29,358 nucleotides of DNA, from assembly GCA_964343975.1 (NCBI GenBank), contig CAYFLU010000017.1, positions 1 through 29,358 of the forward strand, written 5' to 3'. The position numbers and the translations under genes are program-made. This DNA comes from SCUN01 sp964343975. GTDB lineage: Bacteria; Acidobacteriota; Vicinamibacteria; Vicinamibacterales; SCN-69-37. Under the pieces are notes generated by a model. It saw only the letters and a program-made list of their open reading frames with translations, was not told the DNA's origin and did not search any database. Positions 22,306 to 29,358 of this stretch are shown piece by piece; the stretch's first letter is position 1, and every line of letters begins with the position of its first letter.

Positions 22306-24884
22306 GTCAATCCACATCAGCCGCGGCCACGTCTCCTGAGTGGTCGCGGACCGGCGTACGCCAGTGGCTGATGTACGCCGCTGTCGGATGCGTCGCCGGG
22401 GCGCTCATCGCGCTGCAGATCGGCGCGATGCGCGTGTTCTCGGAGGGGAGCTGGGCGCACTTCGGCTCCCTCGTCGTCTCGCTCGCCATGCTCGGGTTCG
22501 GGCTCACGAGCGCCGTGATGTGTTTGGCGCGGCCGTGGTTCGACCGCCACTGGGCGGGCGTGATCGGCGCGTCCCTCCTCCTGTTCGGCCCGCTCGTGAT
22601 CGGCGCCAACCTCGCGGCGCAGCAGCTCCCGTTCAACCCGATCTTTCTCGTCTCTGACGCCCAGCAGAAGTGGCGCCTTGTCGCCAACTTCGCGCTCTAC
22701 CTCCTGCCGTTCCTCTCAGGCGGCATGTTCCTCGGCACCGTGTTTCTGCGCGCGAAGCAGGTGTTCGGGCGCGTGTACTTCGCGGACCTCTTCGGTTCCG
22801 GTCTCTGCGGCCTCTTGATGCTCGGCGCGCTCTTCGCCGTGCCGTCTGAACAGCTCGTGCTCCTGCCGGTGATCCTCGCGGGCGTCGGTGGCGTGCTCTG
22901 GTTCCTCGGCACCGGCTCCCCGAAGAGCGCCGTCGCGATGGTCGTCGTCGTGGTCGCGTCGTCGGCGGCGCACCTCGTGCTGCCGGAGCGCTTCGAGCTC
23001 TCGACGCTCGCGGTGTCCGACTACAAGGGCGTCTCCTACGCCCGCAAGTTTCCGGACGCGAAGCGCGAGTACGACAGCGTGTCGCCGTTCGGCCACATCG
23101 AGGTCTACAGCAGCTCGTACCTCCATTTCGCGCCAGGCCTGTCGGACAACGCGTCGCTGAACTTAGCGGAGATGCCCGCGAACGCGTATCTCGGGCTCTA
23201 CATCGACGGCGACGGCCCGATCGGCGTGATGCGCGATCTGTCGGAGAAAGACTCGGCGTACTTCAAGTACCTGCCGATGATCTATCCGTACCTCGTCACG
23301 ACGGCGCCGAAGACGTTCGTCGTGCAGTTCGGCGGCGGCATCTCGACGATGGTTGCGCTGCACAGCAAGGCGTCGAGCGTGACGGTGGGTGAGGCGAATC
23401 CGGCGCTGCTCAACGCCTTTCACGAGAGCCCGGTCCTGAAGACCTTCACGAACGACGTCCTCAGCCGCGTGCGCGTGATCCCGTACGATGGCCGGCTTTA
23501 TCTCGCCAACACCGCCGAGCGTTACGACGTCGTTGACCTCAGCCTCGCGGATTCGGCGGGCCTGTCGAATCCGGGTGGCTTCGCGATCGTCGAGAAGTAC
23601 TCCTACACGAAGGAGGCGATGCAGCAGTACATGCGCGCGCTCTCCGACACGGGCGTGCTCTCGGTCACGCTCTGGAACAAGGAAGAGCCGCCGAAGTCGA
23701 TCCTGCGCCTCTACGCGACGATGGCGGAGGCCGCGCGCGCGAACGGCGACACCGACATCGCGAAGCACTTCTTCGTCGCGTCGAGCTATCTCTCGACGGC
23801 CACCGTGCTCTACAAGCGCAGCGGCTTCACCGCCGCCGACATCGACACGCTGCGCAAGCACACGTCGGCGATGTCGTTCGACGAGATCTACTCGCCGGGT
23901 ATCGCCGTGGACGTGAAGGCCGGCGATCACGTGTTCGCGGACTTCCGCAGCTCGCTCTTCGGCGCCGGCTCCACCGGTGCGGCCGATCAGGCACCGAACG
24001 AATCGGCGCCGGCGATCGTGCCGGCCACGGTGCTCGGTCAGCTCGCGTGGCAGGACCTCATCAAGAACGACTGGGCGTCGTTCGAGCAGCGATACCTCTT
24101 CGACGTGCACCCGCTCACCAATCAGCGGCCGTATTTCGCCGCGTACGTGCATCCGAGCGATCTGCCGAAGGTCACCGACCGTCTCGAACTGCTGCAGGAC
24201 GAGTGGGGCTACCTGCTGCTGTGGGCCACGCTCGCCATCGCCATCGTGGCCGGGGCCGTCGTCATCGCGATTCCCGTCGTGTTCAGCTGGCGGACGACGT
24301 TCAGTCGGTATCCGGGCAAGGCGCAGACGATTCTCTACTTCGCGTGTCTCGGCTTTGGCTACATCACCGTCGAAGTCGGCCTGATCGCGCAGTTCATCGA
24401 AGCGCTGTCGAACGGCACGGTGTCGGCCTCGGTGCTGATCACCGGCATGCTGGTGTTCTCGGGCCTCGGCAGCTTTGTGTCTGAGCGCTACACGGATCGT
24501 GCCGAGACGATGCTGCCGCGCGTGGCGATGGCGATCGGTGCGCTGCTGCTCCTGTATGCCGTCATCCTGAGCCCGGTGCTGAATGCGATCGGCGGGCTGC
24601 CCTACGCGGTGCGCATGATCTGCTGCTTCGTGCTGATCGCGCCGCCGGCATTCCTGATGGGCTTCCCGATGGCCACCGGCATGGGCGCGCTGACCCGGCT
24701 GAAGAAGGAAGAGATGTTCCTCTGGGCCTGGGGCGTGAACGGCTGCTTCTCGGTCATCGGCGCGGCGATCGTGCCGATCGTCGCGACGGCATTTGGTCTG
24801 GCGGCGGTGATTGCCAGCGCCGGCGTCGCGTATCTGTTGACGATTCCCGCCTTCTACGGCGTCCTCAAACCCGCGCGGCGCTAA
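22302..24884 (+). CDS. Multi-pass membrane protein with spermidine synthase-like domain
   Basis: An 860-residue protein with about six membrane helices at the N-terminus (20-235), a central soluble Rossmann-like domain (about 255-630) and six or seven helices at the C-terminus (645-855). The central part resembles the spermine/spermidine synthase family: TFVVQFGGGISTMVALHSKA in place of the usual GGGDGG loop, an acidic residue in VTVGEANPALL, and YDVVDLSLADSAG in place of the catalytic YDVIxxDxxD. The changes in the glycine loop and the catalytic Asp region make true aminopropyl transfer doubtful. It starts with a GTG overlapping the PCMT stop by 4 nt, so the two are made together. Its stop overlaps that of the convergent methyltransferase by 3 nt. 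Confidence 0.83.
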   Translation: MSQSTSAAATSPEWSRTGVRQWLMYAAVGCVAGALIALQIGAMRVFSEGSWAHFGSLVVSLAMLGFGLTSAVMCLARPWFDRHWAGVIGASLLLFGPLVIGANLAAQQLPFNPIFLVSDAQQKWRLVANFALYLLPFLSGGMFLGTVFLRAKQVFGRVYFADLFGSGLCGLLMLGALFAVPSEQLVLLPVILAGVGGVLWFLGTGSPKSAVAMVVVVVASSAAHLVLPERFELSTLAVSDYKGVSYARKFPDAKREYDSVSPFGHIEVYSSSYLHFAPGLSDNASLNLAEMPANAYLGLYIDGDGPIGVMRDLSEKDSAYFKYLPMIYPYLVTTAPKTFVVQFGGGISTMVALHSKASSVTVGEANPALLNAFHESPVLKTFTNDVLSRVRVIPYDGRLYLANTAERYDVVDLSLADSAGLSNPGGFAIVEKYSYTKEAMQQYMRALSDTGVLSVTLWNKEEPPKSILRLYATMAEAARANGDTDIAKHFFVASSYLSTATVLYKRSGFTAADIDTLRKHTSAMSFDEIYSPGIAVDVKAGDHVFADFRSSLFGAGSTGAADQAPNESAPAIVPATVLGQLAWQDLIKNDWASFEQRYLFDVHPLTNQRPYFAAYVHPSDLPKVTDRLELLQDEWGYLLLWATLAIAIVAGAVVIAIPVVFSWRTTFSRYPGKAQTILYFACLGFGYITVEVGLIAQFIEALSNGTVSASVLITGMLVFSGLGSFVSERYTDRAETMLPRVAMAIGALLLLYAVILSPVLNAIGGLPYAVRMICCFVLIAPPAFLMGFPMATGMGALTRLKKEEMFLWAWGVNGCFSVIGAAIVPIVATAFGLAAVIASAGVAYLLTIPAFYGVLKPARR

Positions 24885-25741
24885 CGCGCCACGCGGTACA
24901 ACGCAATCAGCTCGTCCGATACGAACCGCGTCAGCGACCGCGGCAGCGCGTCCAGCACGCGTTCGGCCAGCATGCGCGGCCAGAACACGAGCGGATGATC
25001 GTGGATCGACGTGCCGTACACGAGCGCCCCACGCTCGAAGTCGACGAGCGCCAGCTGTTCCGCGCGGAAGATCGCTTCCCACTCGTCGATGGGGCGAATA
25101 CCGATGTGTCCCCAGTAGTTGAACGTCTCGCCCTCCGGCGTCGTGACCACGGTCGGCGTCTTGAGGAGCCGTTGCCGGTTCCGCTCACGACGCGCGCGAC
25201 TGTAGAACGACGGCTGCAGCAGGTTCGGCTCATTGGGCGTCGTCACGAGCACCAGCCCACCGGGCTTGAGCACACGACGCCACTCGCGAATCAGCGGCAG
25301 CGGATCCAGCAGGTGTTCGATCACCTCGGAGCAGAAGAGCACGTCGGCGGTGGCATCCGGCACGGGAATGGCCGACTCGAAATCGGCGCGGCGGATGTCT
25401 ACCGGCACCGTGGCCGTGGCCAGACGCTGGCGCGTCAGCGCCAGGCTCGTTTCCTGCCCGTCGATGGCGAGAAAGTGCCACGTGTGGCTGGGCGCGCCGC
25501 TGGCGCGGAACGCCTGTTGGGCCTGCGTGAAGAAGTACAGATCCGTGCCCCAGCCGCAGCCGAGATCGAGAAACGTCTTCGTGGTGGGCGTGCGGGCCGG
25601 CGCAGCGAACTCGGCGTGGCGCCTCAGCAGTGCCAGGCAGCGATCACGTTTTCGTCGCCAGAAGTAGCTCTCCGACGGACGGCCGGGCACGTCGGCGAGG
25701 ATTTTGTCGGGATCGATCGCGGCAGCGTCCAACGGTTGCAT
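24881..25741 (-). CDS. Class I SAM-dependent methyltransferase
   Basis: The 286-residue protein shows motif I TFLDLGCGWGTDLYFF (about residues 56-71), an acidic motif II (FLAIDGQETS), ADVLFCSEVIEHLLDPL and LKPGGLVLVTTPNEPNLL as motifs IV-VI, typical of Methyltransf_11/23 enzymes acting on small molecules or lipid/sugar carriers. The substrate is unknown. The ATG at 25741 overlaps a perfect TATAAT (25745-25740); if that box is the -10 element the message would start downstream of this ATG, and the in-frame TTG at 25732 would be the real start, removing three residues. It is convergent with the spermidine-synthase-like gene and divergent from the glycoside-hydrolase-like gene. Confidence 0.87.
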   Translation of the reverse strand: MQPLDAAAIDPDKILADVPGRPSESYFWRRKRDRCLALLRRHAEFAAPARTPTTKTFLDLGCGWGTDLYFFTQAQQAFRASGAPSHTWHFLAIDGQETSLALTRQRLATATVPVDIRRADFESAIPVPDATADVLFCSEVIEHLLDPLPLIREWRRVLKPGGLVLVTTPNEPNLLQPSFYSRARRERNRQRLLKTPTVVTTPEGETFNYWGHIGIRPIDEWEAIFRAEQLALVDFERGALVYGTSIHDHPLVFWPRMLAERVLDALPRSLTRFVSDELIALYRVAR

Positions 25742-25745
25742 TATA
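25740..25745 (-). promoter_or_regulatory. TATAAT box overlapping the methyltransferase ATG
   Basis: A perfect TATAAT on the minus strand whose last two bases are the A and T of the first possible ATG. The plus strand of the same site (TATAGA at 25742-25747) lies 20 nt before the divergent gene's ATG at 25768 and may serve it. Confidence 0.5.
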
Positions 25746-25767
25746 GAGCCCGAATCGAGGTTGCACG

Positions 25768-28203
25768 ATGAGGCGCACGGCGTTGGTGTCGGCAGTTCTG
25801 TGGATGATGGTCACCGGTTGGAGCGGCACGACCGCGTTCGTGGTGCCGGCGCCGGCGCCAGAGGCACGCTATTCGATCGGCACCTGGGTGCCCGACACGC
25901 TCGGCAATCAGCGCGCCGTGATCACGGTGTCTGCCGCGGCGGAGGCCGTGCACGTGTATCTGCCGTGGCGCCGTCGCGATGCCAATCCCGAGAAGAAACA
26001 TCTCATCGTCGTGAACGCGCAGACGGAGCAGCCGGTGGCGAACGTGATGCGCGTGGCCATCACGCGCGAAGCCGGCGACATCGTGTTCGAGGCCGCNNNN
26101 NNNNNNNNNNNNNNNNNNNNNNNNNNNNNNNNNNNNNNNNNNNNNNNNNNNNNNNNNNNNNNNNNNNNNNNNNNNNNNNNNNNNNNNNNNNNNNNNCGTG
26201 TGTCGCTCACCGTCACGCCCGACGTGATCCGCGCGCACGGTGACGACACACCGTCGGCGATGACGCGTCTGCGGTGGCTCGATTCGACGCTCGCTGAAGA
26301 CGATGGCCTCGTGAAGCCGTACACGCCGATGACGGTCGAGGGCAACACGGTGTCGGTGCTCGGCCGTCGCGTGCTCATCGGTGCGAACGGGCTGCCCGAC
26401 AGCATTCAGAGCCAGTTCTCGATGGAGATGACGTCGATCACCGGCGCGCGGCGCGAGATCCTGGCCGCGCCGATCTCGTTCGGGCCGGTCGGCAAGGACC
26501 CGGCGCTGCGTCGCTGGATCAACGGTCCGCTGATCTTCACGAAGAAGACGCCGGGCGTGGTGACGTGGGAAACGCAGAGCACGGCCGGTCCGCTGCAACT
26601 GACGCTGCGCGGACAGATGGAATTCGACGGCACCATCGAATACACGCTCAAGCTCACGTCGCGGCAGTCGGTCGCCCTTGACGACGTGCGGCTCGACATC
26701 CCGGTAGAACGTGGCGTGGCGAAGTACATGCTCGGCATGGGCCGCAAAGGCGGCCTGCGTCCCGACGCGCTCGACTGGAAGTGGGACGTGAAGAACAACC
26801 AGGATGGCGCCTGGCTCGGGGATGTGAACGCCGGCCTCCAGTTCAGCCTGAAGGACGAGAAGTACGTGCGGCCGCTCAACACGAACTTCTACACGCTGAA
26901 GCCGCTCGTGATGCCGGCCTCCTGGGCCAACAACGGGCGCGGCAGCTGCCGGCTCGCCGAAGACGGCGACGCCTTCCTCGCCCGCTGTGGCAGCGGCGCC
27001 CGCACGATGAAGCCGGGTGACGCGCCGCTCTACTTCAACGTGCGACTCACGGTGACGCCCTTCAAGCCGATCGACCCGAAGACGCAGTTCTCGACGCGCT
27101 ACTTCCACGCGTTCAAGCCGCTCGACGAGGTCATTGCCAACGGCGCGAACACAATCAACGTGCATCACAACACGGACATCAATCCGTTCATCAACTACCC
27201 GTTCCTGCGCCCCGCCGAGATGAAGGCGTACGTCGATGCCGCGCACGCGAAGGGGCTGAAGGTGAAGATCTACTACACCGTGCGCGAGCTCACGAACCAC
27301 GCGCCGGAGATGTATGCGCTCCTCAGCCTCGGCCATGAAGTGCTCGCGCCCGGCCCCGGCGGCGGCTACTCCTTCCTGCAGGAGCACGTGGGCGGCGACT
27401 ACATCGCCGGCTGGTTCGTGCCGGCGATCAAGGACGTGGCCATCGTCACGAGCGGCGTCTCGCGCTGGCACAACTTCTACGTGGAAGGCCTGAACTGGCT
27501 CGTGCAGAACGTCGGCATCGACGGGCTCTATATCGACGACGTGGCGTTCGACCGGTTCACGATGAAGCGCGTGCGCAAGGTCCTCGAGCGCGGGCGTCCG
27601 CAACCGCTCATCGATCTGCACTCCGCCAATCAGTTCAACGTGCGTGACGGCTTTGCCAACAGCGCGAACCTCTACATGGAGCACTTTCCGTTCATCGACC
27701 GCCTGTGGTTCGGTGAGTACTTCGACTACAACTCGGCGCCCGATTTCTGGATGACCGAGGTGTCGGGGCTCCCGTTCGGTCTGATGAGCGAGATGCTGCA
27801 GGACGGCGGCAACGCGTGGCGCGGCATGGTCTACGGCATGACGGCGCGGATGCCGCGCGTGGACATGAAGCCGCTGTGGTCGGCGTGGGATGAGTTCGGC
27901 ATCGCCGACGCGCGGATGATCGGCTACTGGGTGCCCACTGCGCCCGTGAAGACGAATCATCCGTCGGTGCTGGCGACGAGCTACGTGCGCGACGGTAAGA
28001 CGATGGTCGCGCTCGCCAGCTGGGCGAGTGAGCCGGTCGATGTGCGGCTCTCGATCGACTGGCTCGCGCTCGGGCTCGATCCTGCGAAGGCGACGCTCAC
28101 GTCGCCCGTGATCCGCGACTTCCAGACGGCCGCGACCTTTGCGCCGGGCGATGCCATCCGCATCGAACCCGGCAAAGGTCGCCTGATCGTCGTCGGCCGC
28201 TGA
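25768..28203 (+). CDS. Secreted glycoside hydrolase-like protein (DUF6067-type), interrupted by assembly gap
   Basis: A protein of about 811 residues, counting the gap as 100 nt. It starts with a signal peptide (MRRTALVSAVLWMMVTGWSG). The first half is beta-rich (TPGVVTWETQSTAGPLQLTL, LTSRQSVALDDVRLDIPVER). The second half looks like a TIM barrel: INVHHNTDINPFINYPFL, GLKVKIYYTVRELTNHAPEM, GIDGLYIDDVAFDR with paired Asp at about 590-591, and PLIDLHSANQFN. A C-terminal beta domain follows. This fits the glycoside-hydrolase-like DUF6067 group; the polysaccharide target is unknown. The 100-N run at 26097-26196 lies in the N-terminal domain. The frame on both sides agrees, but the true gap length is unknown, so about 34 residues are unread and the length is uncertain. 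Confidence 0.8.
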   Translation: MRRTALVSAVLWMMVTGWSGTTAFVVPAPAPEARYSIGTWVPDTLGNQRAVITVSAAAEAVHVYLPWRRRDANPEKKHLIVVNAQTEQPVANVMRVAITREAGDIVFEAXXXXXXXXXXXXXXXXXXXXXXXXXXXXXXXXXXRVSLTVTPDVIRAHGDDTPSAMTRLRWLDSTLAEDDGLVKPYTPMTVEGNTVSVLGRRVLIGANGLPDSIQSQFSMEMTSITGARREILAAPISFGPVGKDPALRRWINGPLIFTKKTPGVVTWETQSTAGPLQLTLRGQMEFDGTIEYTLKLTSRQSVALDDVRLDIPVERGVAKYMLGMGRKGGLRPDALDWKWDVKNNQDGAWLGDVNAGLQFSLKDEKYVRPLNTNFYTLKPLVMPASWANNGRGSCRLAEDGDAFLARCGSGARTMKPGDAPLYFNVRLTVTPFKPIDPKTQFSTRYFHAFKPLDEVIANGANTINVHHNTDINPFINYPFLRPAEMKAYVDAAHAKGLKVKIYYTVRELTNHAPEMYALLSLGHEVLAPGPGGGYSFLQEHVGGDYIAGWFVPAIKDVAIVTSGVSRWHNFYVEGLNWLVQNVGIDGLYIDDVAFDRFTMKRVRKVLERGRPQPLIDLHSANQFNVRDGFANSANLYMEHFPFIDRLWFGEYFDYNSAPDFWMTEVSGLPFGLMSEMLQDGGNAWRGMVYGMTARMPRVDMKPLWSAWDEFGIADARMIGYWVPTAPVKTNHPSVLATSYVRDGKTMVALASWASEPVDVRLSIDWLALGLDPAKATLTSPVIRDFQTAATFAPGDAIRIEPGKGRLIVVGR
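26097..26196. other. Assembly gap (100 N)
   Basis: One hundred consecutive N, the conventional placeholder for a gap of unknown size, inside the glycoside-hydrolase-like gene. The sequence on both sides codes in the same frame, as expected by chance one time in three. Confidence 0.99.
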
Positions 28204-28217
28204 TTCAGCGGCCGACG
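28191..28217 (+). terminator. Perfect palindrome over the stop of the glycoside-hydrolase-like gene
   Basis: A 13-bp perfect inverted repeat (left arm CGTCGGCCGCTGA) with a single central base; the TGA stop lies inside it. As RNA it would form a stem of about 11-12 bp. There is no U tract. It lies just before the promoter box of the RuBisCO-like gene and could be a terminator or an operator. Confidence 0.55.
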
Positions 28218-28227
28218 CCGGCCCGAG

Positions 28228-28233
28228 TAGAAT
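28228..28233 (+). promoter_or_regulatory. RuBisCO-like gene -10 box, leaderless type
   Basis: TAGAAT (5 of 6 to consensus) followed by exactly 6 nt (TCTCCG) and the GTG start. No -35 match is seen, and the upstream region is the palindrome. Confidence 0.6.
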
Positions 28234-28239
28234 TCTCCG

Positions 28240-29358
28240 GTGCATCAGACCGAACACGCCGGCGGCGCGCGCATCCTCGCGACCTACCGCATCGCCGCGC
28301 CGCTCGACGACCGCCGCGCACGCGCGGAGGCGCTCGCCATCGAGCAAAGCGTCGAGGTGCCGCTCGCGGCCGTGCGCACCGCGTTCGTGCGCGACGAGAT
28401 CCTCGCGCGCGTCGAGGCGATCACCGAGGCGGACGGCGGGTTCGACGTCGTGCTCAGTATTGCCGCCGAGACCACCGGCTACGAGATCTCGCAGCTCATC
28501 AACATGGTCTTCGGCAACGGCTCCATGCACCGCGACGTGGAGCTCACCGGCCTGACCTTTCCGGCCGGCTACGCCGCGCATTTCGCCGGCCCACGGTTCG
28601 GCATCGACGGCCTGCGCGAACGCACCGGCGCCCACGGACGCGCGCTCACCTGCACCGCGATCAAACCGCAGGGACTGACGCTCGACGAGCTCTCCACGCT
28701 CGCGCGCACCTTCGTGCGCGCGGGCATCGACGTGGTCAAAGACGATCACGGCCTCACGAACCAGTCGTATTCGCGCTTCGCCGAGCGCGTGCCCGTGATC
28801 CAACGCGTGATCGACGAGGCCAATCGCGCGCACGGGCGTCGCACCTGCTATGCGCCCACGCTCTCGGGGTCGCCGAGCGCGATCCTCGAGCAGCTCCGCA
28901 TCGCGCGCGAGTGCGGTGTCGGGCTGTTCCTCGTGTCGCCGATGCTGATCGGGCTCCCGGTGTTCGCCGAGCTTGCGGGGATGGCCGGCGTGCCGCTCAT
29001 GACGCATCCGACCTTCAGCGGCGGCGCGCGCATCGCGCCGGATGTGCTGCTCGGCACGCTCTATCGCATGTGCGGCGCCGACGCGACGACGTTCGCCAAT
29101 CACGGCGGACGCTTCGGCTTCTCTCGCGAGGTCTGCCACACGCTCGTCGACGCCGCGCGCGCGACGTCGCCGCACTGGAAGCCGAGCCTGCCCGTGGCCG
29201 GCGGCGGCATGGTCACCGCGCGTGTGGATGACGTGCTCGATGAGTACGGCATCGACACGATGCTGCTCGTCGGTGGCGGCCTGCTCGCGGCGGCGTCGGT
29301 CGAAGACGAAAGCCGCGCGTTCGTCGAACGCGTGCGTCAGTATCGGAGCCGGACATGA
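28240..29358 (+). CDS. RuBisCO-like protein (form IV)
   Basis: A 372-residue homologue of the RuBisCO large subunit, complete to its TGA at the last base of the window. The N-terminal domain includes ETTGYEISQLINMVFGNGSM. In the barrel domain, Lys142 in TAIKPQGLTLDEL matches catalytic Lys175 of plant RuBisCO, and Lys167 in GIDVVKDDHGLTNQSYSRF matches the carbamylated Lys201. The metal-site motif is KDDH rather than KDDE, so the Glu204 ligand is His170, and loop 6 reads NHGGRFGFS without the usual Lys. It therefore should not fix CO2. Known form IV proteins act as isomerases or decarboxylases on sugar-phosphate analogues (methionine salvage, apionate breakdown); which applies here is open. The GTG start has a TAGAAT box 6 nt upstream. 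Confidence 0.92.
   Translation: MHQTEHAGGARILATYRIAAPLDDRRARAEALAIEQSVEVPLAAVRTAFVRDEILARVEAITEADGGFDVVLSIAAETTGYEISQLINMVFGNGSMHRDVELTGLTFPAGYAAHFAGPRFGIDGLRERTGAHGRALTCTAIKPQGLTLDELSTLARTFVRAGIDVVKDDHGLTNQSYSRFAERVPVIQRVIDEANRAHGRRTCYAPTLSGSPSAILEQLRIARECGVGLFLVSPMLIGLPVFAELAGMAGVPLMTHPTFSGGARIAPDVLLGTLYRMCGADATTFANHGGRFGFSREVCHTLVDAARATSPHWKPSLPVAGGGMVTARVDDVLDEYGIDTMLLVGGGLLAAASVEDESRAFVERVRQYRSRT

Noticed and set aside
23163..25082. 639-codon open frame on the minus strand
   Set aside because: Antisense to the spermidine-synthase-like gene, which has coherent membrane helices and family motifs on the plus strand.
25741..29175. 1144-codon open frame on the minus strand
   Set aside because: It is antisense to the glycoside-hydrolase-like and RuBisCO-like genes, crosses the N run, and is Arg/His/Glu-rich without any recognisable domain.
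28240..29358. Functional CO2-fixing RuBisCO
   Set aside because: The metal-site Glu is His and the loop 6 Lys is absent; there is no small-subunit or phosphoribulokinase gene.

Overview
The window is GC-rich, densely packed bacterial DNA with short intergenic gaps, many 4-nt ATGA/GTGA start-stop overlaps and frequent GTG starts. I found no tRNA, rRNA, insertion sequence, phage gene or CRISPR array. The gene mix (multiheme cytochromes, a TsdA-like protein, spermidine-synthase-like membrane proteins, an M56 peptidase, a RuBisCO-like protein, a large glycoside-hydrolase-like protein) suggests an environmental Acidobacteriota-type genome, perhaps Vicinamibacteria. That placement is inference: no marker gene is present. 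A run of 100 N at 26097-26196 marks a draft scaffold.

Layout. 1-1733 (-): SNF2/RapA-type helicase, cut by the left edge. 1798-2142 (-): queF, divergent from an HU-family gene (2232-2531, +). 2575-6018 (+): dihydrolipoyl dehydrogenase, lipoylated E2 acyltransferase and lipB. 6090-6728: pdxH. 6766-10444: a metzincin-like exported protein, a SAM methyltransferase and an unusual gamma-glutamyltransferase-family protein joined by short overlaps. 10563-14322: a small membrane protein, a nonaheme cytochrome c, a four-helix cytochrome b, an M56 peptidase and an anchored partner; the b/c pair looks like a two-gene counterpart of CbcL-type quinol oxidoreductases. 14323-16580 (-): NarL/FixJ-type regulator and its histidine kinase, divergent from a phosphodiester-glycosidase-family protein (16607-17830, +). 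17905-21189 (+): exported DsrE-like protein, a seven-helix membrane protein fused to three cytochrome c domains, and a TsdA-like diheme cytochrome. 21235-24884: a lipoprotein isoaspartyl methyltransferase coupled to a spermidine-synthase-like membrane protein. 24881-25741 (-): another SAM methyltransferase. 25768-28203 (+): secreted glycoside-hydrolase-like protein. 28240-29358 (+): RuBisCO-like protein, complete to the last base.

Two themes stand out. The first is periplasmic electron transfer: the DsrE/triheme/TsdA operon looks like a thiosulfate-tetrathionate module with a novel membrane electron acceptor, whose membrane part resembles a C-type oxidase subunit I that has lost a heme ligand. 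The second is gene expression: five genes on both strands (queF, lpdA, pdxH, the kinase, the RuBisCO-like gene) have a TANNNT box exactly 6 nt before the start codon, which predicts leaderless mRNAs, while other genes carry a similar box farther upstream, several with a Shine-Dalgarno sequence.
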